A DNA stretch of 64,000 nt, taken from contig CAVWBA010000004.1 of NCBI GenBank assembly GCA_963753135.1, positions 62,001-126,000 of the forward strand, read 5' to 3'. The stretch is from Roseiarcus sp963753135. Lineage in GTDB: Bacteria; Pseudomonadota; Alphaproteobacteria; Rhizobiales; Beijerinckiaceae. The notes beneath the pieces are model-generated. The model worked only from the letters and a program-made list of their open reading frames with translations. It searched no databases and was not told the DNA's origin. This document shows positions 29,131 to 38,565 of this stretch, one piece after another; position 1 is the first letter of the stretch, and each line of letters opens with the position of its first letter. Both the position numbers and the translations under genes were made by a program.

Positions 29131-31011
29131 ATGCTAGAACGGTTACCCATGATCGGCCGGACGATTCGCTCCCTCCTCGGCGCTGCGCTTGCAATCGCGC
29201 TCATGGGCCCGTCCGCGATCGCCGGCGGCGTCGGTCCTCCGGCGGGCGCGATTGCGATGCACGGTGAGCCGGCCTTGCCGCCCGACTTCGACCATCTGCC
29301 CTACGTGAACCCGCAAGCGCCCAAGGGCGGGGCGCTCAATCTCGCTTATCTCGGCGCCTTCGACAGCCTGAACCCTTATAACGTCAAGGCCCTGTCGACC
29401 GCCCAGGGCCTCATCGGCAACGTCTATCAGTCGCTGATGACGCGTTCGGCCGACGAGCCGTTCACCCTCTACGGCCTCATCGCCAAGAGCATCGAGACCA
29501 ATCCCGCGCGCGATCATGTCGTCTTTCATCTCGACCCGGCGGCCAAATTCTCGGACGGAACGCCGATCACCTCGGCCGATGTCGTGTTCACCTTCAACCT
29601 GCTCAAGGCCAAGGGGCGCCCCCAGCAGCGCGCCGCCTTTTCGCTGGTCAAAAGCATCGCCGCCCCGGATGACCGGACCGTGGCTTATGACCTCTCCGGC
29701 GCCAACGACCGCGAGCTGCCGCTGACGCTCGCGATCATGCCGGTCCTGCCGCGCGCCCATACCGACGCCGAGCATTTCGAGGACCAGACGCTGCAGATTC
29801 CGGTTGGCTCAGGCCCCTATCGCGTCGCGGAGGTCAAGCCCGGGCAGAGCCTGGTGCTGGAGCGCGACCCTAATTATTGGGCGAAGGACCTGCCAATCTC
29901 GCGCGGCCTCTACAATTTCGACCGGATTCGCATCGATTACTACCGCGACGCGACGGCGATGTTCGAGGCTTTCAAGGCCGGGCTCATCGACTATCGGGTC
30001 GAGGACAATCCGAACCGATGGCGCAACGAATACAATTTTCCCGCCGCCAAGGACGGGCGCGTCATAAGAGCGGCCATCTCGAGCGGCCTGCCGAAAGGCG
30101 TGTCCGGCTTCGCCTTCAACACCCGCCGCCCCGTTTTCGCCGACCCGCATGTGCGTGAGGCGCTGGCGTCCATGTTCGACTTCGAGTGGATCAACGCCAA
30201 TCTCTATGATGGCGCCTACAAGCGGTCGGAAGGGTTCTTCGACGACAGCGAGCTGTCCTCGATCGGCCGGCCGGCCTCGGAGCGCGAGCGGGCCCTGCTT
30301 AAGCCTTATCCCGGCGCGGTGCGCGACGACGTGATGGAAGGTACATGGCGCGCTCCCGTTTCGGACGGTTCGGGCCGCGACCGCGCGATCGCCAAAAACG
30401 CGCTCGGCGAGCTTGCCGCCGCCGGCTATTCGCTGCGCGACGGGCGGCTCGTTGATGCGCATGGCGCGCAGCTCGCCTTCGAGATTTTGGTGAGGAACCG
30501 TGATGAGGAGCGCCTCGCGCTCGCTTATGCGCGCAATCTCGCCCGCATTGGCGTCGCCGCCAATGTCCGGCTCGTCGACGAAGTGCAGTTCCAGCGGCGG
30601 CGCACCCGCTTCGACTTCGACATGATGGAGGGCTCCTGGATCGCCTCGCCCTCGCCGGGCAACGAGCAGCGCGGCCGATGGAGCTCGGCTGCCGCCGACG
30701 CTGAGGGCGCCTATAACATCGCGGGGGTCCGCTCGCCTGCAGTCGACGCGATGATCGCCGCGATCCTGGCGGCCAACACGAATGAGGATTTCGTGGCTGC
30801 GGTGCGCGCACTCGACCGGCTGCTCATCTCCGGGTTCTATATCGTGCCTTTGTATTATGCGCCGGAACAGTGGATCGCCTATTCGGCCAAGCTGGGCCGT
30901 CCGGACAGGACGCCGCTATTCGGCGTCGAGACTCTGGTGGCGCCGCGAGCCCTGAGGGTCGAACCTCCAATGCAACCAGCGCGGGAAGGGTGGCGAAGCA
31001 AACGCAAATAA
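29131..31011 (+). CDS. Family 5 extracellular solute-binding protein (YejA-like peptide ABC transporter)
   Basis: A 626-residue periplasmic binding protein. The signal peptide follows MIGRTIRSLLGAALAIALM. The SBP_bac_5 pattern includes YVNPQAPKGGALNLAYLGAFDSLNP (the YejA-type start), VFHLDPAAKFSDGTPITSADVVFT, LVLERDPNYW and FAFNTRRPVFADPHVREAL. It should bind oligopeptides or similar solutes for an ABC importer. The start is either the ATG at 29131 or at 29149; an earlier in-frame codon lacks homology. No permease or ATPase genes follow, so it is an orphan in this window. Confidence 0.88.
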   Translation: MLERLPMIGRTIRSLLGAALAIALMGPSAIAGGVGPPAGAIAMHGEPALPPDFDHLPYVNPQAPKGGALNLAYLGAFDSLNPYNVKALSTAQGLIGNVYQSLMTRSADEPFTLYGLIAKSIETNPARDHVVFHLDPAAKFSDGTPITSADVVFTFNLLKAKGRPQQRAAFSLVKSIAAPDDRTVAYDLSGANDRELPLTLAIMPVLPRAHTDAEHFEDQTLQIPVGSGPYRVAEVKPGQSLVLERDPNYWAKDLPISRGLYNFDRIRIDYYRDATAMFEAFKAGLIDYRVEDNPNRWRNEYNFPAAKDGRVIRAAISSGLPKGVSGFAFNTRRPVFADPHVREALASMFDFEWINANLYDGAYKRSEGFFDDSELSSIGRPASERERALLKPYPGAVRDDVMEGTWRAPVSDGSGRDRAIAKNALGELAAAGYSLRDGRLVDAHGAQLAFEILVRNRDEERLALAYARNLARIGVAANVRLVDEVQFQRRRTRFDFDMMEGSWIASPSPGNEQRGRWSSAAADAEGAYNIAGVRSPAVDAMIAAILAANTNEDFVAAVRALDRLLISGFYIVPLYYAPEQWIAYSAKLGRPDRTPLFGVETLVAPRALRVEPPMQPAREGWRSKRK

Positions 31012-31448
31012 ATGCAAATAAGAAGCGCATAAACGCGCATAACTATAAAAGTAAAGCGTTTACTAGCGTTTATTTTTCCTAATCAAGACTTTTCAATGGG
31101 TTACGGCGCGGAAAAATTGGAAAAATCGCTGCAAGGCCGCCGCTCGCAGGTTGTGGATCCGGCATCTCAAACAGCCTGCCGGCTTCTCCGTCCACGCCTC
31201 GCTCACGCCAAACATGGCTTGATTTGCCAACACTAATAAGAGCAACATACCATTCCGGTTTTTGCAATCAATCGCGGCTCTGAAGATCCCGTGGCCGCTG
31301 CGCCTCGGACGCTCCATGGACACGGCAGGGCTTCTCCTGGCGTGTCCCGGCCCTCAACCGGACGCATTCGCTGCTCCTCGGGAATGTCGAGCGATCTCAG
31401 CAACCGAATCCCGCATCAGGCGAACGAGCGGCTCCGCCCGTCCCTGGC
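31012..31448. other. AT-rich intergenic region with a dyad
   Basis: About 440 bases without a supported gene. The first 250 bases are clearly richer in A+T than their surroundings and hold repeated AAACGC/GCGTTT and AAATAA-like words. AGTAAA and TTTACT flank a GCG at 31051-31065. It lies downstream of both flanking convergent genes, so it may be foreign or relic DNA rather than a promoter. Confidence 0.45.
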
Positions 31449-32354
31449 TCATGCACCGGCCCGCCCGGGAACGATCGTTCGGCAGCTATACACCGACGAG
31501 GTCGCGCAGATGTAGAGCGTCTTCCTGTCGGGGTCGCCCCAGTTGAAATTGGCGGCCACTTCCGGAACGCGGATCACGCCGAGGATCTGACCGTTCAGCG
31601 CGAAGACATGCAGCCCGCCGGGGCCGGTGCAGAACAGATTGCCCTCGGCGTCGACCTTCATGCCGTCCGCCACGCCGGGCTCGTCGCCCTCGAGGATGGC
31701 CCAGACTTCCCCTCCCGATACGCCCCCATTCTCGACCTCGAACCGGCGGATGTGCCCCTTCGCTGTGTCGTTGACGAAGAGAACCGCGCCATTCTCGGCG
31801 AGACACAAGCCGTTTGGCTCTTCGAAGTCGTCGACAAGTCGAATGATCGAGCCGTCCCGCGGATCAACACGATAGACGCCCCGAACAGGCTGCTGTATCG
31901 CGCGCGGGATTCCCACGCCAAGCAACACGCCCTCTCCGCCGTAGCGGCCATAGGGCGGGTCGGTGAAATACAGGCGCCCGGACGAATCCACGATCACGTC
32001 GTTCGGGCTGTTGAGCTCGAGGCCGCCATAGTGGCTGGCCAGCGTTGTCATGCGGCCATCCGGCTCCTGCCGGACGAGGCGGCTCGTCCCATGTTCGCAG
32101 CTGACGAGCCGGCCCTCTCGGTCGAGGCAATTGCCATTGGTCTTGTTGCTCGGCGCGCGGAAAATATCGACCGCGTTAGAGCGCGGATCGAAGCGGTACA
32201 GACGGTCGCCTGGAATGTCGCTGAAGATGAGGACGCCGTCTTTTGCTCGCCAAACCGGGCCCTCGGTGAAACGAAATCCGCTCGCACGCTTCGCCATTGG
32301 CTCGTCGCTGACGATGCGCGACAATTTCGGGTCGCGAACGTCCAAATGACTCAT
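31449..32354 (-). CDS. SMP-30/gluconolactonase/LRE family protein
   Basis: A 301-residue six-bladed beta-propeller lactonase-like protein. Motifs include FTEGPVWRAKDGVLIFSDIP, GLELNSPNDVIVDSSGRLYFTDPPYG, EEPNGLCLAENGAVLFVNDT and ADGMKVDAEGNLFCTGPGG. These carry the metal-binding Glu, Asn and Asp of the SMP-30 fold. It probably hydrolyses a sugar-acid or other lactone. A second family member (51001-51903) lies 20 kb away in the same catabolic region. The substrate is unknown. Confidence 0.88.
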   Translation of the reverse strand: MSHLDVRDPKLSRIVSDEPMAKRASGFRFTEGPVWRAKDGVLIFSDIPGDRLYRFDPRSNAVDIFRAPSNKTNGNCLDREGRLVSCEHGTSRLVRQEPDGRMTTLASHYGGLELNSPNDVIVDSSGRLYFTDPPYGRYGGEGVLLGVGIPRAIQQPVRGVYRVDPRDGSIIRLVDDFEEPNGLCLAENGAVLFVNDTAKGHIRRFEVENGGVSGGEVWAILEGDEPGVADGMKVDAEGNLFCTGPGGLHVFALNGQILGVIRVPEVAANFNWGDPDRKTLYICATSSVYSCRTIVPGRAGA

Positions 32355-32481
32355 GAGCGTGGCCCGCTGATCCAGGTGGTTTGGTGAATTGGGCGTGTCG
32401 AGGCGGCCTCAGGGTCGCGCCTACCCCGACGCGCCCCAAGGGAGAGCCATGAGACCATACGGCCTCACGGCTCTTGACCGG

Positions 32482-33651
32482 CTATTCGTGAATTTCGACC
32501 CATTTCTTACTGGCGGCGTCATATTTGACCAGCGTCAGCTCTTGCTCGGTGAACGAGGCATGTCGGGTCGGCGAGAAAATCACCGGGCCATCGATGCCCG
32601 GAACGCCCGACAGTTTTTCATACGCGTCGCGCAGGACGGCATGGTCGGTCGACTTCGTCTGTTCAATGACGTGAGCGAGCGTCATGACGGCCTGATAGCT
32701 CACCTCGGCCGATTGGGTCGGGTCTTCGTTGTACTTTTTCCGATAGGCGTCCGCGAATTCCTTATACAGGTCGTTGGGATGAAGCTCAGCCGTTATGAAA
32801 GCGCAGACGACGCCGTCGGCGGCAGGCCCGGCCAAGTTTGAGAACGTGTTGTCGGAGCAGGTGTCGGACTCGCCGAGCACCATGAGATGCTCTCCGGAAG
32901 TCTTCAGCATTTGGGCGAAGGCCGCCTGGTCGGGCGGCGAAAGCCAGACTTCGACGCAATCGGCTCCGGAATTTTTCACAGCCTCCAGGTCCGGCGCCAA
33001 CTGAGCGGTGGCTCCTGTCGTCCAGTTCTCGGTGATTGGACGATCGAGAGCGAGTTTCTTGCCGGCCTTTTCATAGGCAAGCTTGAACGCCGCAAATCCG
33101 CCCATGCCCCAGGACGTCGTGTCATGCAAAATCGCAAGGCCTTTTGGGCAGTGCTTGAGCGCATACTCGCCCAGCGCCGCGCCCCAGGCGAAAGAGTTGG
33201 CGCCGGATTGAAACACCCAAGCGTGCGGCGGCTTGTCGGGGCCATTCGGATAGACAGTCAAACCACCGCCATCCACCAAGCCAATATCAAGAATGTGATA
33301 TCTATCGGCAAGTTGTGCAGTGACCGGCCCATTGTCTGGCGAGCCGACAATCGCCACAGCGCCCTTGCTGACGAATTTCTGAAAGAGCTGACCGGCAAGC
33401 GTGCCGTCGCCATTGTCATTGACCGCCTCGACGACGACAGGACGCCCGAGTATCCCGCCTTGCGCCATCAGCTTGTCTTGCGCGAGCAGAGCGCCCTGCT
33501 GGGCCTGCGTCCCAATATTTCCGTAAGCCCCGGTCGTTCCGCCCATGACTCCGATCAGGATCGGATCGCCGCTCGGCGCCGCGATGACTGGGCCTGCCAA
33601 GCAAGCCGCCAAGACCGAAAGAACACCCCAGCGACATCGACCGACGTTCAT
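32482..33651 (-). CDS. Branched-chain amino acid-type ABC transporter substrate-binding protein
   Basis: A 389-residue type I periplasmic binding protein (LivK/Peripla_BP_6). The signal peptide MNVGRCRWGVLSVLAACLAGPVIAA is followed by DPILIGVMGGTTGAYGNIG, GNGDGTLAG-like and VAIVGSPDNGPVTAQLA segments. The ATG at 33651 has a GGGAGG site. It lies 171 bases downstream of the fused Liv-type permease/ATPase gene on the same strand and should deliver its ligand to it. Ligands of this class range from amino acids to aromatics and urea. Confidence 0.88.
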   Translation of the reverse strand: MNVGRCRWGVLSVLAACLAGPVIAAPSGDPILIGVMGGTTGAYGNIGTQAQQGALLAQDKLMAQGGILGRPVVVEAVNDNGDGTLAGQLFQKFVSKGAVAIVGSPDNGPVTAQLADRYHILDIGLVDGGGLTVYPNGPDKPPHAWVFQSGANSFAWGAALGEYALKHCPKGLAILHDTTSWGMGGFAAFKLAYEKAGKKLALDRPITENWTTGATAQLAPDLEAVKNSGADCVEVWLSPPDQAAFAQMLKTSGEHLMVLGESDTCSDNTFSNLAGPAADGVVCAFITAELHPNDLYKEFADAYRKKYNEDPTQSAEVSYQAVMTLAHVIEQTKSTDHAVLRDAYEKLSGVPGIDGPVIFSPTRHASFTEQELTLVKYDAASKKWVEIHE

Positions 33652-33822
33652 CACGCGCCTCCCTTTGCGCACATTTTTTCGTGCGTGGTTCAAGCCTAAC
33701 ATCGTTTGGATCTCGGTTCGAGGCGAGGTCGACGGCTTGCCCCAAAGGAGCTTCATGATCTCGCCACTATTTTGCGACTGCGCAGTCAGCGGCTCCGCGA
33801 ATTGCGGCGATCTGCTGTCCGC

Positions 33823-36669
33823 TTATTCTCCGAGGTACACCTTCCTGACGACCGGATCTGAGCGCACTTCGTCGGCGGTGCCGGTCAGCACGACCTCGCC
33901 GGCGTTCAAGACGGTGACAAGGTCGCACAACGGAAACAAAAAGCGCGTCTGATGTTCGATGACGATCATCGTCAGGCCGCGGCCTTTGAGTTCGCGCAAA
34001 ATCCACGCCAGATGCTCGACCTCGCGATGGGTCAGTCCTGTCGCCGGTTCATCCAGAATGACGATGTCGGGGCTCGCGACGCAGACGCTCGCCAATTGCG
34101 TCAGTTGCTCGATCCCGTGCGGCACGTCGCGAATGCGCCGGTCCGTCCAGCTTCCGGCGCCGACCGCGCGCAGGGCGCGCAGGGCCCGGTCCGACACGCG
34201 GTCCATGTCGCGGCGCGCAGACTTGAGAAGCGGCCATACGACCGAGCGCAGGCCGACGTTCGCCGCCAAGCCGTAGGCGCCGACCAGCACGTTCTGGCGG
34301 GTGGTCAGTTCCTTGATCAGCTGCGCCGCCTGAAAGCTGCGCCTTAAGCCGAGCCGCGCGCGATCCGCTGGCCCAAATCCGTCAACCCTTTGTTCCTTGA
34401 TCAGGATCGAGCCTGATATCGGGCGCAGTCGCCCCGCGATGATGTTGGCGAGCGTGCTTTTTCCCGAGCCATTCGGACCGATCAGCCCGTGAATGCGCCC
34501 GGCCGCAACTTCAACGCTCACATGGCTCAGAACGGTCGGCCCGGTTCCATATCGGAACGTGATGTCGCGACATTCGACGATCGCCGCTGACCGGGCCATG
34601 GCCGCCGGGGCCGCGCTCGCCGGCCCGGGGAACAGCCCAACAAGCGAGTCGCGCTCGACCGCGCCCTCGGCCTCGCCGGCAGGGGAAGCCGCTTGAGGCG
34701 CCGGCGGCTTCACGGCCCCGGGCAAAGCCGGCTTCAGACGCGCCCATGCCCGCTTCGCGACGCCAACAGCGCCTTCCGGAACAATCGTCACCACCAATAT
34801 CGACAAGACCCCGTACAGAACTTGCTGCAGCCACGGGTTGATGTGAACCAGCACGGGAAACATGCTGACGAACGCAGCCCCGATAATCGGGCCGGGGGTC
34901 GTATTGATTCCTCCGATGAGAATCATGACCAGCACATTGAGCGAGATCGACCAACTGAACTGGCTCGGCGACACGACGCCAAGAAAGCAGAACAACCAGC
35001 CTGCGAAGCCGATCGTCGCCGAAGCGAGCGCGAACATGATGATCTTCATGGGCCCGGGGCGAGCCCCGGCAGCCTCGGCGAAAGGTTCAGCATCCCTGAT
35101 CGCGAGGAGCACCGGATAGAGAAGCGAACGCCGAACGCTCCAGACCACAAACGTCACGACCATGAGCGTCAGCATCACGCACCAGGCGATCGGCGGTCCG
35201 AGCGGCGCAAGAAAACCCGGCAGATCGGGAAAATTAGGCCCAAGCAGCCCCTGCATTCCGTTGGTGATCTGAAGGTCGGTCGCCAGCACCGTGATGACCA
35301 GAGTGAAAATGAATGTCGTGATGGCGAAATGCAGTCCGCTCACCCGAAGCGACGCGGCCCCTAGAATGACTCCGAGCAATCCGGTGGTGATGACAACGAT
35401 GGGAATGATGAGGAACAGGTTCACGCCATAGATCGTCGACAAGATCGTCGTGAGATAGGCGCCTATGGCGAAGAAGCCCCCGACGCCCAGCGAATAGAGG
35501 CCAAGGATCCCAGCTGTTGCGTCCAGGCATATGGCGAGAATGCCGTAGATCGCCGCCACGAGAATGAGGCCCTGGACCTGCAAGTCCGCCCAAGCGATGA
35601 AGTATGTCGCGACGAGGTAGGCGATCATGATCGCCGCGATGACCGCGGGTCGCGCCCATCGGTTAGAAAGGGAATGCGCCGAAAGCGGCGATGGCTCATC
35701 CCTCCGCCCAACAGGGATCGGCCTCGGAAGGCTCCTGGCCGCGATCCGCTCGCCCGTCCCCTTGAGAGAGAGCGGGATCTGCTTGATGAGGAACGGAAGC
35801 TGCGCAAATGGGGCGGCTCGGACGCCGAATATCCCCCTTGGGCTTACGAGCAGAACCAACACGAGGATGACGAACGGAAACCAGTCCGACGCCTGGGAAT
35901 TGATATACGTGTCGGCGCCCTCGGACAGAATGCCCAGCAGAACGCCGCCCGCCATCGCAAACGCCGGATTCTCGGCTCCGCCGATCATCATCGAAACAAA
36001 GCCGAAGGTGTTGAATGTGCCGCCCAGGTAAGGGTTGGCGAAGGTGCGGGGGGCAATCAGAACGCCGGCAATCCCAGCCAGAAGCCCCGAGATCGCGAAG
36101 GTGACGGCTGCGACCATCATCGTGTTCGCGCCGATGCATTCGGCCATTTCGGAGTTGGCGGCAGTCGCCATCCCGACTTTGCCGAATAGAGTCCGTCGCC
36201 GCACAAGCTCGAGCACAAGCACGAGGACGGCTGCGACAGCGATCGCCAAAATCTGCTGCGCGGTCAGAAGCGCTCCGCCAATATGGACGCCGATATCGTT
36301 GAGGAGAGGCGGGAAGGCGCGAGAACGAGGGCCGACGACATAGGCAATCGCATTCTCGAGAGCTAACCCGAAACCCAAAGTGCTCACCATCCAGCCGAAA
36401 CTGAAACGGTCGGCCTTCAATATCGGCCTCACCGCGACGAAGTAGGACACGACGCCGATCGCGGCGGCCACGATGGGGCCGAGCGCAACACCGATCCAGG
36501 GACTATATCCGGCTGCCGACAGCGACGCCGCCACGACGATCGCCACCGTCAACATTTGCCCCTGCGCGAAATTGATGACGCGGGTGACGTAGAAGGAAAG
36601 GGCGAGCGCCAGGCCTAAGAGACCGTAGATCGCGCCTATCGCCACGCCGCTGAGTAAAAACTGAAGCAC
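33823..36669 (-). CDS. Fused LivH-LivM-LivG ABC transporter (two permease domains plus ATPase)
   Basis: One uninterrupted 948-residue chain. Residues about 1-290 are a LivH permease (FYVTRVINFAQGQMLTV, GGAENPAFAMAGGVLLGI). Residues about 330-640 are a LivM permease (LLLVAAIYGILA-like segment, GVGGFFAIGAYLT, GGINTTPGPIIGA). A Pro/Ala-rich linker follows, then residues about 700-948 are a LivG ATPase with Walker A GPNGSGKST, a variant signature (PHGIEQLTQ) and Walker B IVILDEPATGL. The usual five-gene system is reduced to this gene plus the binding protein; no LivF is visible. LivH-LivM-LivG fusion is uncommon. The ATG and permease start are typical of LivH. Confidence 0.9.
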   Translation of the reverse strand: MLQFLLSGVAIGAIYGLLGLALALSFYVTRVINFAQGQMLTVAIVVAASLSAAGYSPWIGVALGPIVAAAIGVVSYFVAVRPILKADRFSFGWMVSTLGFGLALENAIAYVVGPRSRAFPPLLNDIGVHIGGALLTAQQILAIAVAAVLVLVLELVRRRTLFGKVGMATAANSEMAECIGANTMMVAAVTFAISGLLAGIAGVLIAPRTFANPYLGGTFNTFGFVSMMIGGAENPAFAMAGGVLLGILSEGADTYINSQASDWFPFVILVLVLLVSPRGIFGVRAAPFAQLPFLIKQIPLSLKGTGERIAARSLPRPIPVGRRDEPSPLSAHSLSNRWARPAVIAAIMIAYLVATYFIAWADLQVQGLILVAAIYGILAICLDATAGILGLYSLGVGGFFAIGAYLTTILSTIYGVNLFLIIPIVVITTGLLGVILGAASLRVSGLHFAITTFIFTLVITVLATDLQITNGMQGLLGPNFPDLPGFLAPLGPPIAWCVMLTLMVVTFVVWSVRRSLLYPVLLAIRDAEPFAEAAGARPGPMKIIMFALASATIGFAGWLFCFLGVVSPSQFSWSISLNVLVMILIGGINTTPGPIIGAAFVSMFPVLVHINPWLQQVLYGVLSILVVTIVPEGAVGVAKRAWARLKPALPGAVKPPAPQAASPAGEAEGAVERDSLVGLFPGPASAAPAAMARSAAIVECRDITFRYGTGPTVLSHVSVEVAAGRIHGLIGPNGSGKSTLANIIAGRLRPISGSILIKEQRVDGFGPADRARLGLRRSFQAAQLIKELTTRQNVLVGAYGLAANVGLRSVVWPLLKSARRDMDRVSDRALRALRAVGAGSWTDRRIRDVPHGIEQLTQLASVCVASPDIVILDEPATGLTHREVEHLAWILRELKGRGLTMIVIEHQTRFLFPLCDLVTVLNAGEVVLTGTADEVRSDPVVRKVYLGE

Positions 36670-36799
36670 CCGCGCTTCCTCCTACCGCCGGCTCACGCGC
36701 TCTCTTGTGGGAGGCGGCATGGTAGGCCCGCGGCGGCTCTGACAAAACCCGGTTGATGTCGATCTCGCCACAGGCGACGTCCGTTCACCGCCACCGACC

Positions 36800-37636
36800 C
36801 TACTTGACGCCGCCTGCGGTCAGGCCGCCGACGAGCCATCGCTGAGCGAACAGCGCGATCAGATAGACGGGAACGATCCCGGTGATGGAGGCGACCGCCA
36901 TCTGGCCGAAATTGACCAGCCGCTCGCCCTGAAAGAGCGCAATCGCCACCGGCAGCGTGCGGGTCGAGGGATCGTTGCTGAACGACGAAGCCAGCAGGAA
37001 TTCGTCAAAGGCGAGAATGCCGCAGATGAGCGCGGTCGCGGCGAGGCCGGGCGCCATCATCGGCGCGATGATGCGCCAGACAACGGTCAGGTGCCCGGCG
37101 CCATCGAGCCACGCCGCCTCGTCGATCTCGATCGGCAGCCTACGAATGAACCCCGAAAGGAGCCAGAAGGCGACCGGCAGGTTAGCGAGGCCGTTGACGA
37201 CGACGAGGCCGGTCAATGTGTTGAGAAGGCCGACGCGCCGTAGAAGCATGAACAGCGGGATCAGCGCGACGACCGGCGGAGCGACATAGGTCGCGAGCGT
37301 GAAAGCCGGCAGGAAGCGCCCGCCAATCTTGAGCCGGACCATCGCGTAGGTCGCCGGGAAGGCGAGAAGCACAGTCAGAAGGCCGCTGAACACGGCGACG
37401 GTCAGCGAGTTTACGAGATACCGGCCGAGCGGGATGATCCGAAAGGTTTCCCGCCAATTGTCGAGCGTCGGCCGTCCGGGCAGGAAATGTCCCGACAAAG
37501 CCTGATCGGGCGACTTGAACGACACCGAGACGAGAAACGCGATCGGCAGGAGGAAGAACGCGAGGACGAGCGCCGCGCCGCAATAGGCGGCGAGCCGGCC
37601 GTTCCGCCTCGTCGCCGGCTCGGCTCCCGCCCTCAT
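36800..37636 (-). CDS. Carbohydrate-type ABC transporter permease (MalG/UgpE family)
   Basis: A 278-residue inner-membrane permease with six predicted helices. The EAA loop reads EIDEAAWLDGAGHLTVVWRIIAPMMAPG, the ATPase contact. It begins at the ATG at 37636, which overlaps the stop of the partner permease (ATGA). A much longer in-frame upstream extension is rejected because it overlaps that gene entirely. It pairs with the MalF-like permease and the family 1 binding protein upstream. Confidence 0.9.
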   Translation of the reverse strand: MRAGAEPATRRNGRLAAYCGAALVLAFFLLPIAFLVSVSFKSPDQALSGHFLPGRPTLDNWRETFRIIPLGRYLVNSLTVAVFSGLLTVLLAFPATYAMVRLKIGGRFLPAFTLATYVAPPVVALIPLFMLLRRVGLLNTLTGLVVVNGLANLPVAFWLLSGFIRRLPIEIDEAAWLDGAGHLTVVWRIIAPMMAPGLAATALICGILAFDEFLLASSFSNDPSTRTLPVAIALFQGERLVNFGQMAVASITGIVPVYLIALFAQRWLVGGLTAGGVK

Positions 37637-38565
37637 CCCGCGCGCGCCTCGCTCACGCGATGGAGCCAGGTGAGCGGCAGCGTCACGAGGCTCACGAGGA
37701 TGGCGAAGACGATCGTTTGCGCTGCGCCGAGGCCAATGTCGAATTGCGTTAGCGCGGTTCGCCAGACCTGGAAGGCGGCGACGGTCGTGTCGAAGCCGGG
37801 GCCGCCGAAAGTCAGCCCATAGACGAGGTCGAACAGCTTGAACGCGATGACGACGCGCAAGAGCAGGATCGCGAGCAGCGTCGGCGCGAGCATCGGCAGC
37901 ATGATGTAGAGGAGGATCTTGAACGGCGACGCCCCGTCGACGCGCGCAGCCTCGACGACATCCTCCGACAGCCCCTGCAGCGCCGCATAGGACAGGATCG
38001 CGACGAACGGCGTCCATTGCCAGATGTCGGCGACCGCGATCGAGAGGAAAGCCCATGGCGTCGTCCCTAGGAACGAGATCGGCTGATCGATCACGCCGGC
38101 TCTCAGAAGGACGCCGTCGAGCAGGCCCCCCGAGGGGGCGAGAATGAGCTTCCAGGCGCTCGCGACCATCATCGGCGGCGTCATAAGAGGCAGAAGGATG
38201 ATTCCGCGGATCCACCCGGCGCGGCGCAGATGCGTATGCAGGAGGAGCGCAATCGAAAACCCGAGCGCCATCTCGATAAGCGGCACGGGGATGGCGAAGA
38301 TGGCCGTTCTGATAAGCGTCACGCGAAACGTGTCGTCCCGCGCGAGCGCCAGGTAATTCGTAACGATCGGCCACTTCTGGAATGGCCGTCCCAGGCTGCT
38401 CCTGGAGAACGAGAGCGCCAGGATGTCAATGAACGGGTAGATGGCGAAAATCGCCAGCCCCACCACCAACGGCGCCACAAGAAGCCAGACGACGGCTCGC
38501 GACCCGCTGATCAAAGCCCTCGGCGGATCGCGAATAGCGTCTTCGGCGCCCGCCTCACCCGCCAA
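37633..38565 (-). CDS. Carbohydrate-type ABC transporter permease (MalF/UgpA family)
   Basis: A 310-residue permease with six helices and the EAA loop DVVEAARVDGASPFKILLYIMLPML. It starts at a TTG at 38565, overlapping the binding-protein stop by about 11 bases. It forms the heterodimeric channel with the MalG-like permease. The complex lacks an ATPase gene here and probably uses a shared MsmK/UgpC-type ATPase encoded elsewhere. Confidence 0.9.
   Translation of the reverse strand: MAGEAGAEDAIRDPPRALISGSRAVVWLLVAPLVVGLAIFAIYPFIDILALSFSRSSLGRPFQKWPIVTNYLALARDDTFRVTLIRTAIFAIPVPLIEMALGFSIALLLHTHLRRAGWIRGIILLPLMTPPMMVASAWKLILAPSGGLLDGVLLRAGVIDQPISFLGTTPWAFLSIAVADIWQWTPFVAILSYAALQGLSEDVVEAARVDGASPFKILLYIMLPMLAPTLLAILLLRVVIAFKLFDLVYGLTFGGPGFDTTVAAFQVWRTALTQFDIGLGAAQTIVFAILVSLVTLPLTWLHRVSEARAG

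Noticed and set aside
36670..36799. Missing livF hidden in the gap upstream of the Liv fusion
   Set aside because: The gap is only 130 bases and contains no Walker motifs.
37637..38374. N-terminal extension of the MalG-like permease
   Set aside because: It overlaps the MalF-like permease completely in another frame, and homology starts at the ATG at 37636.
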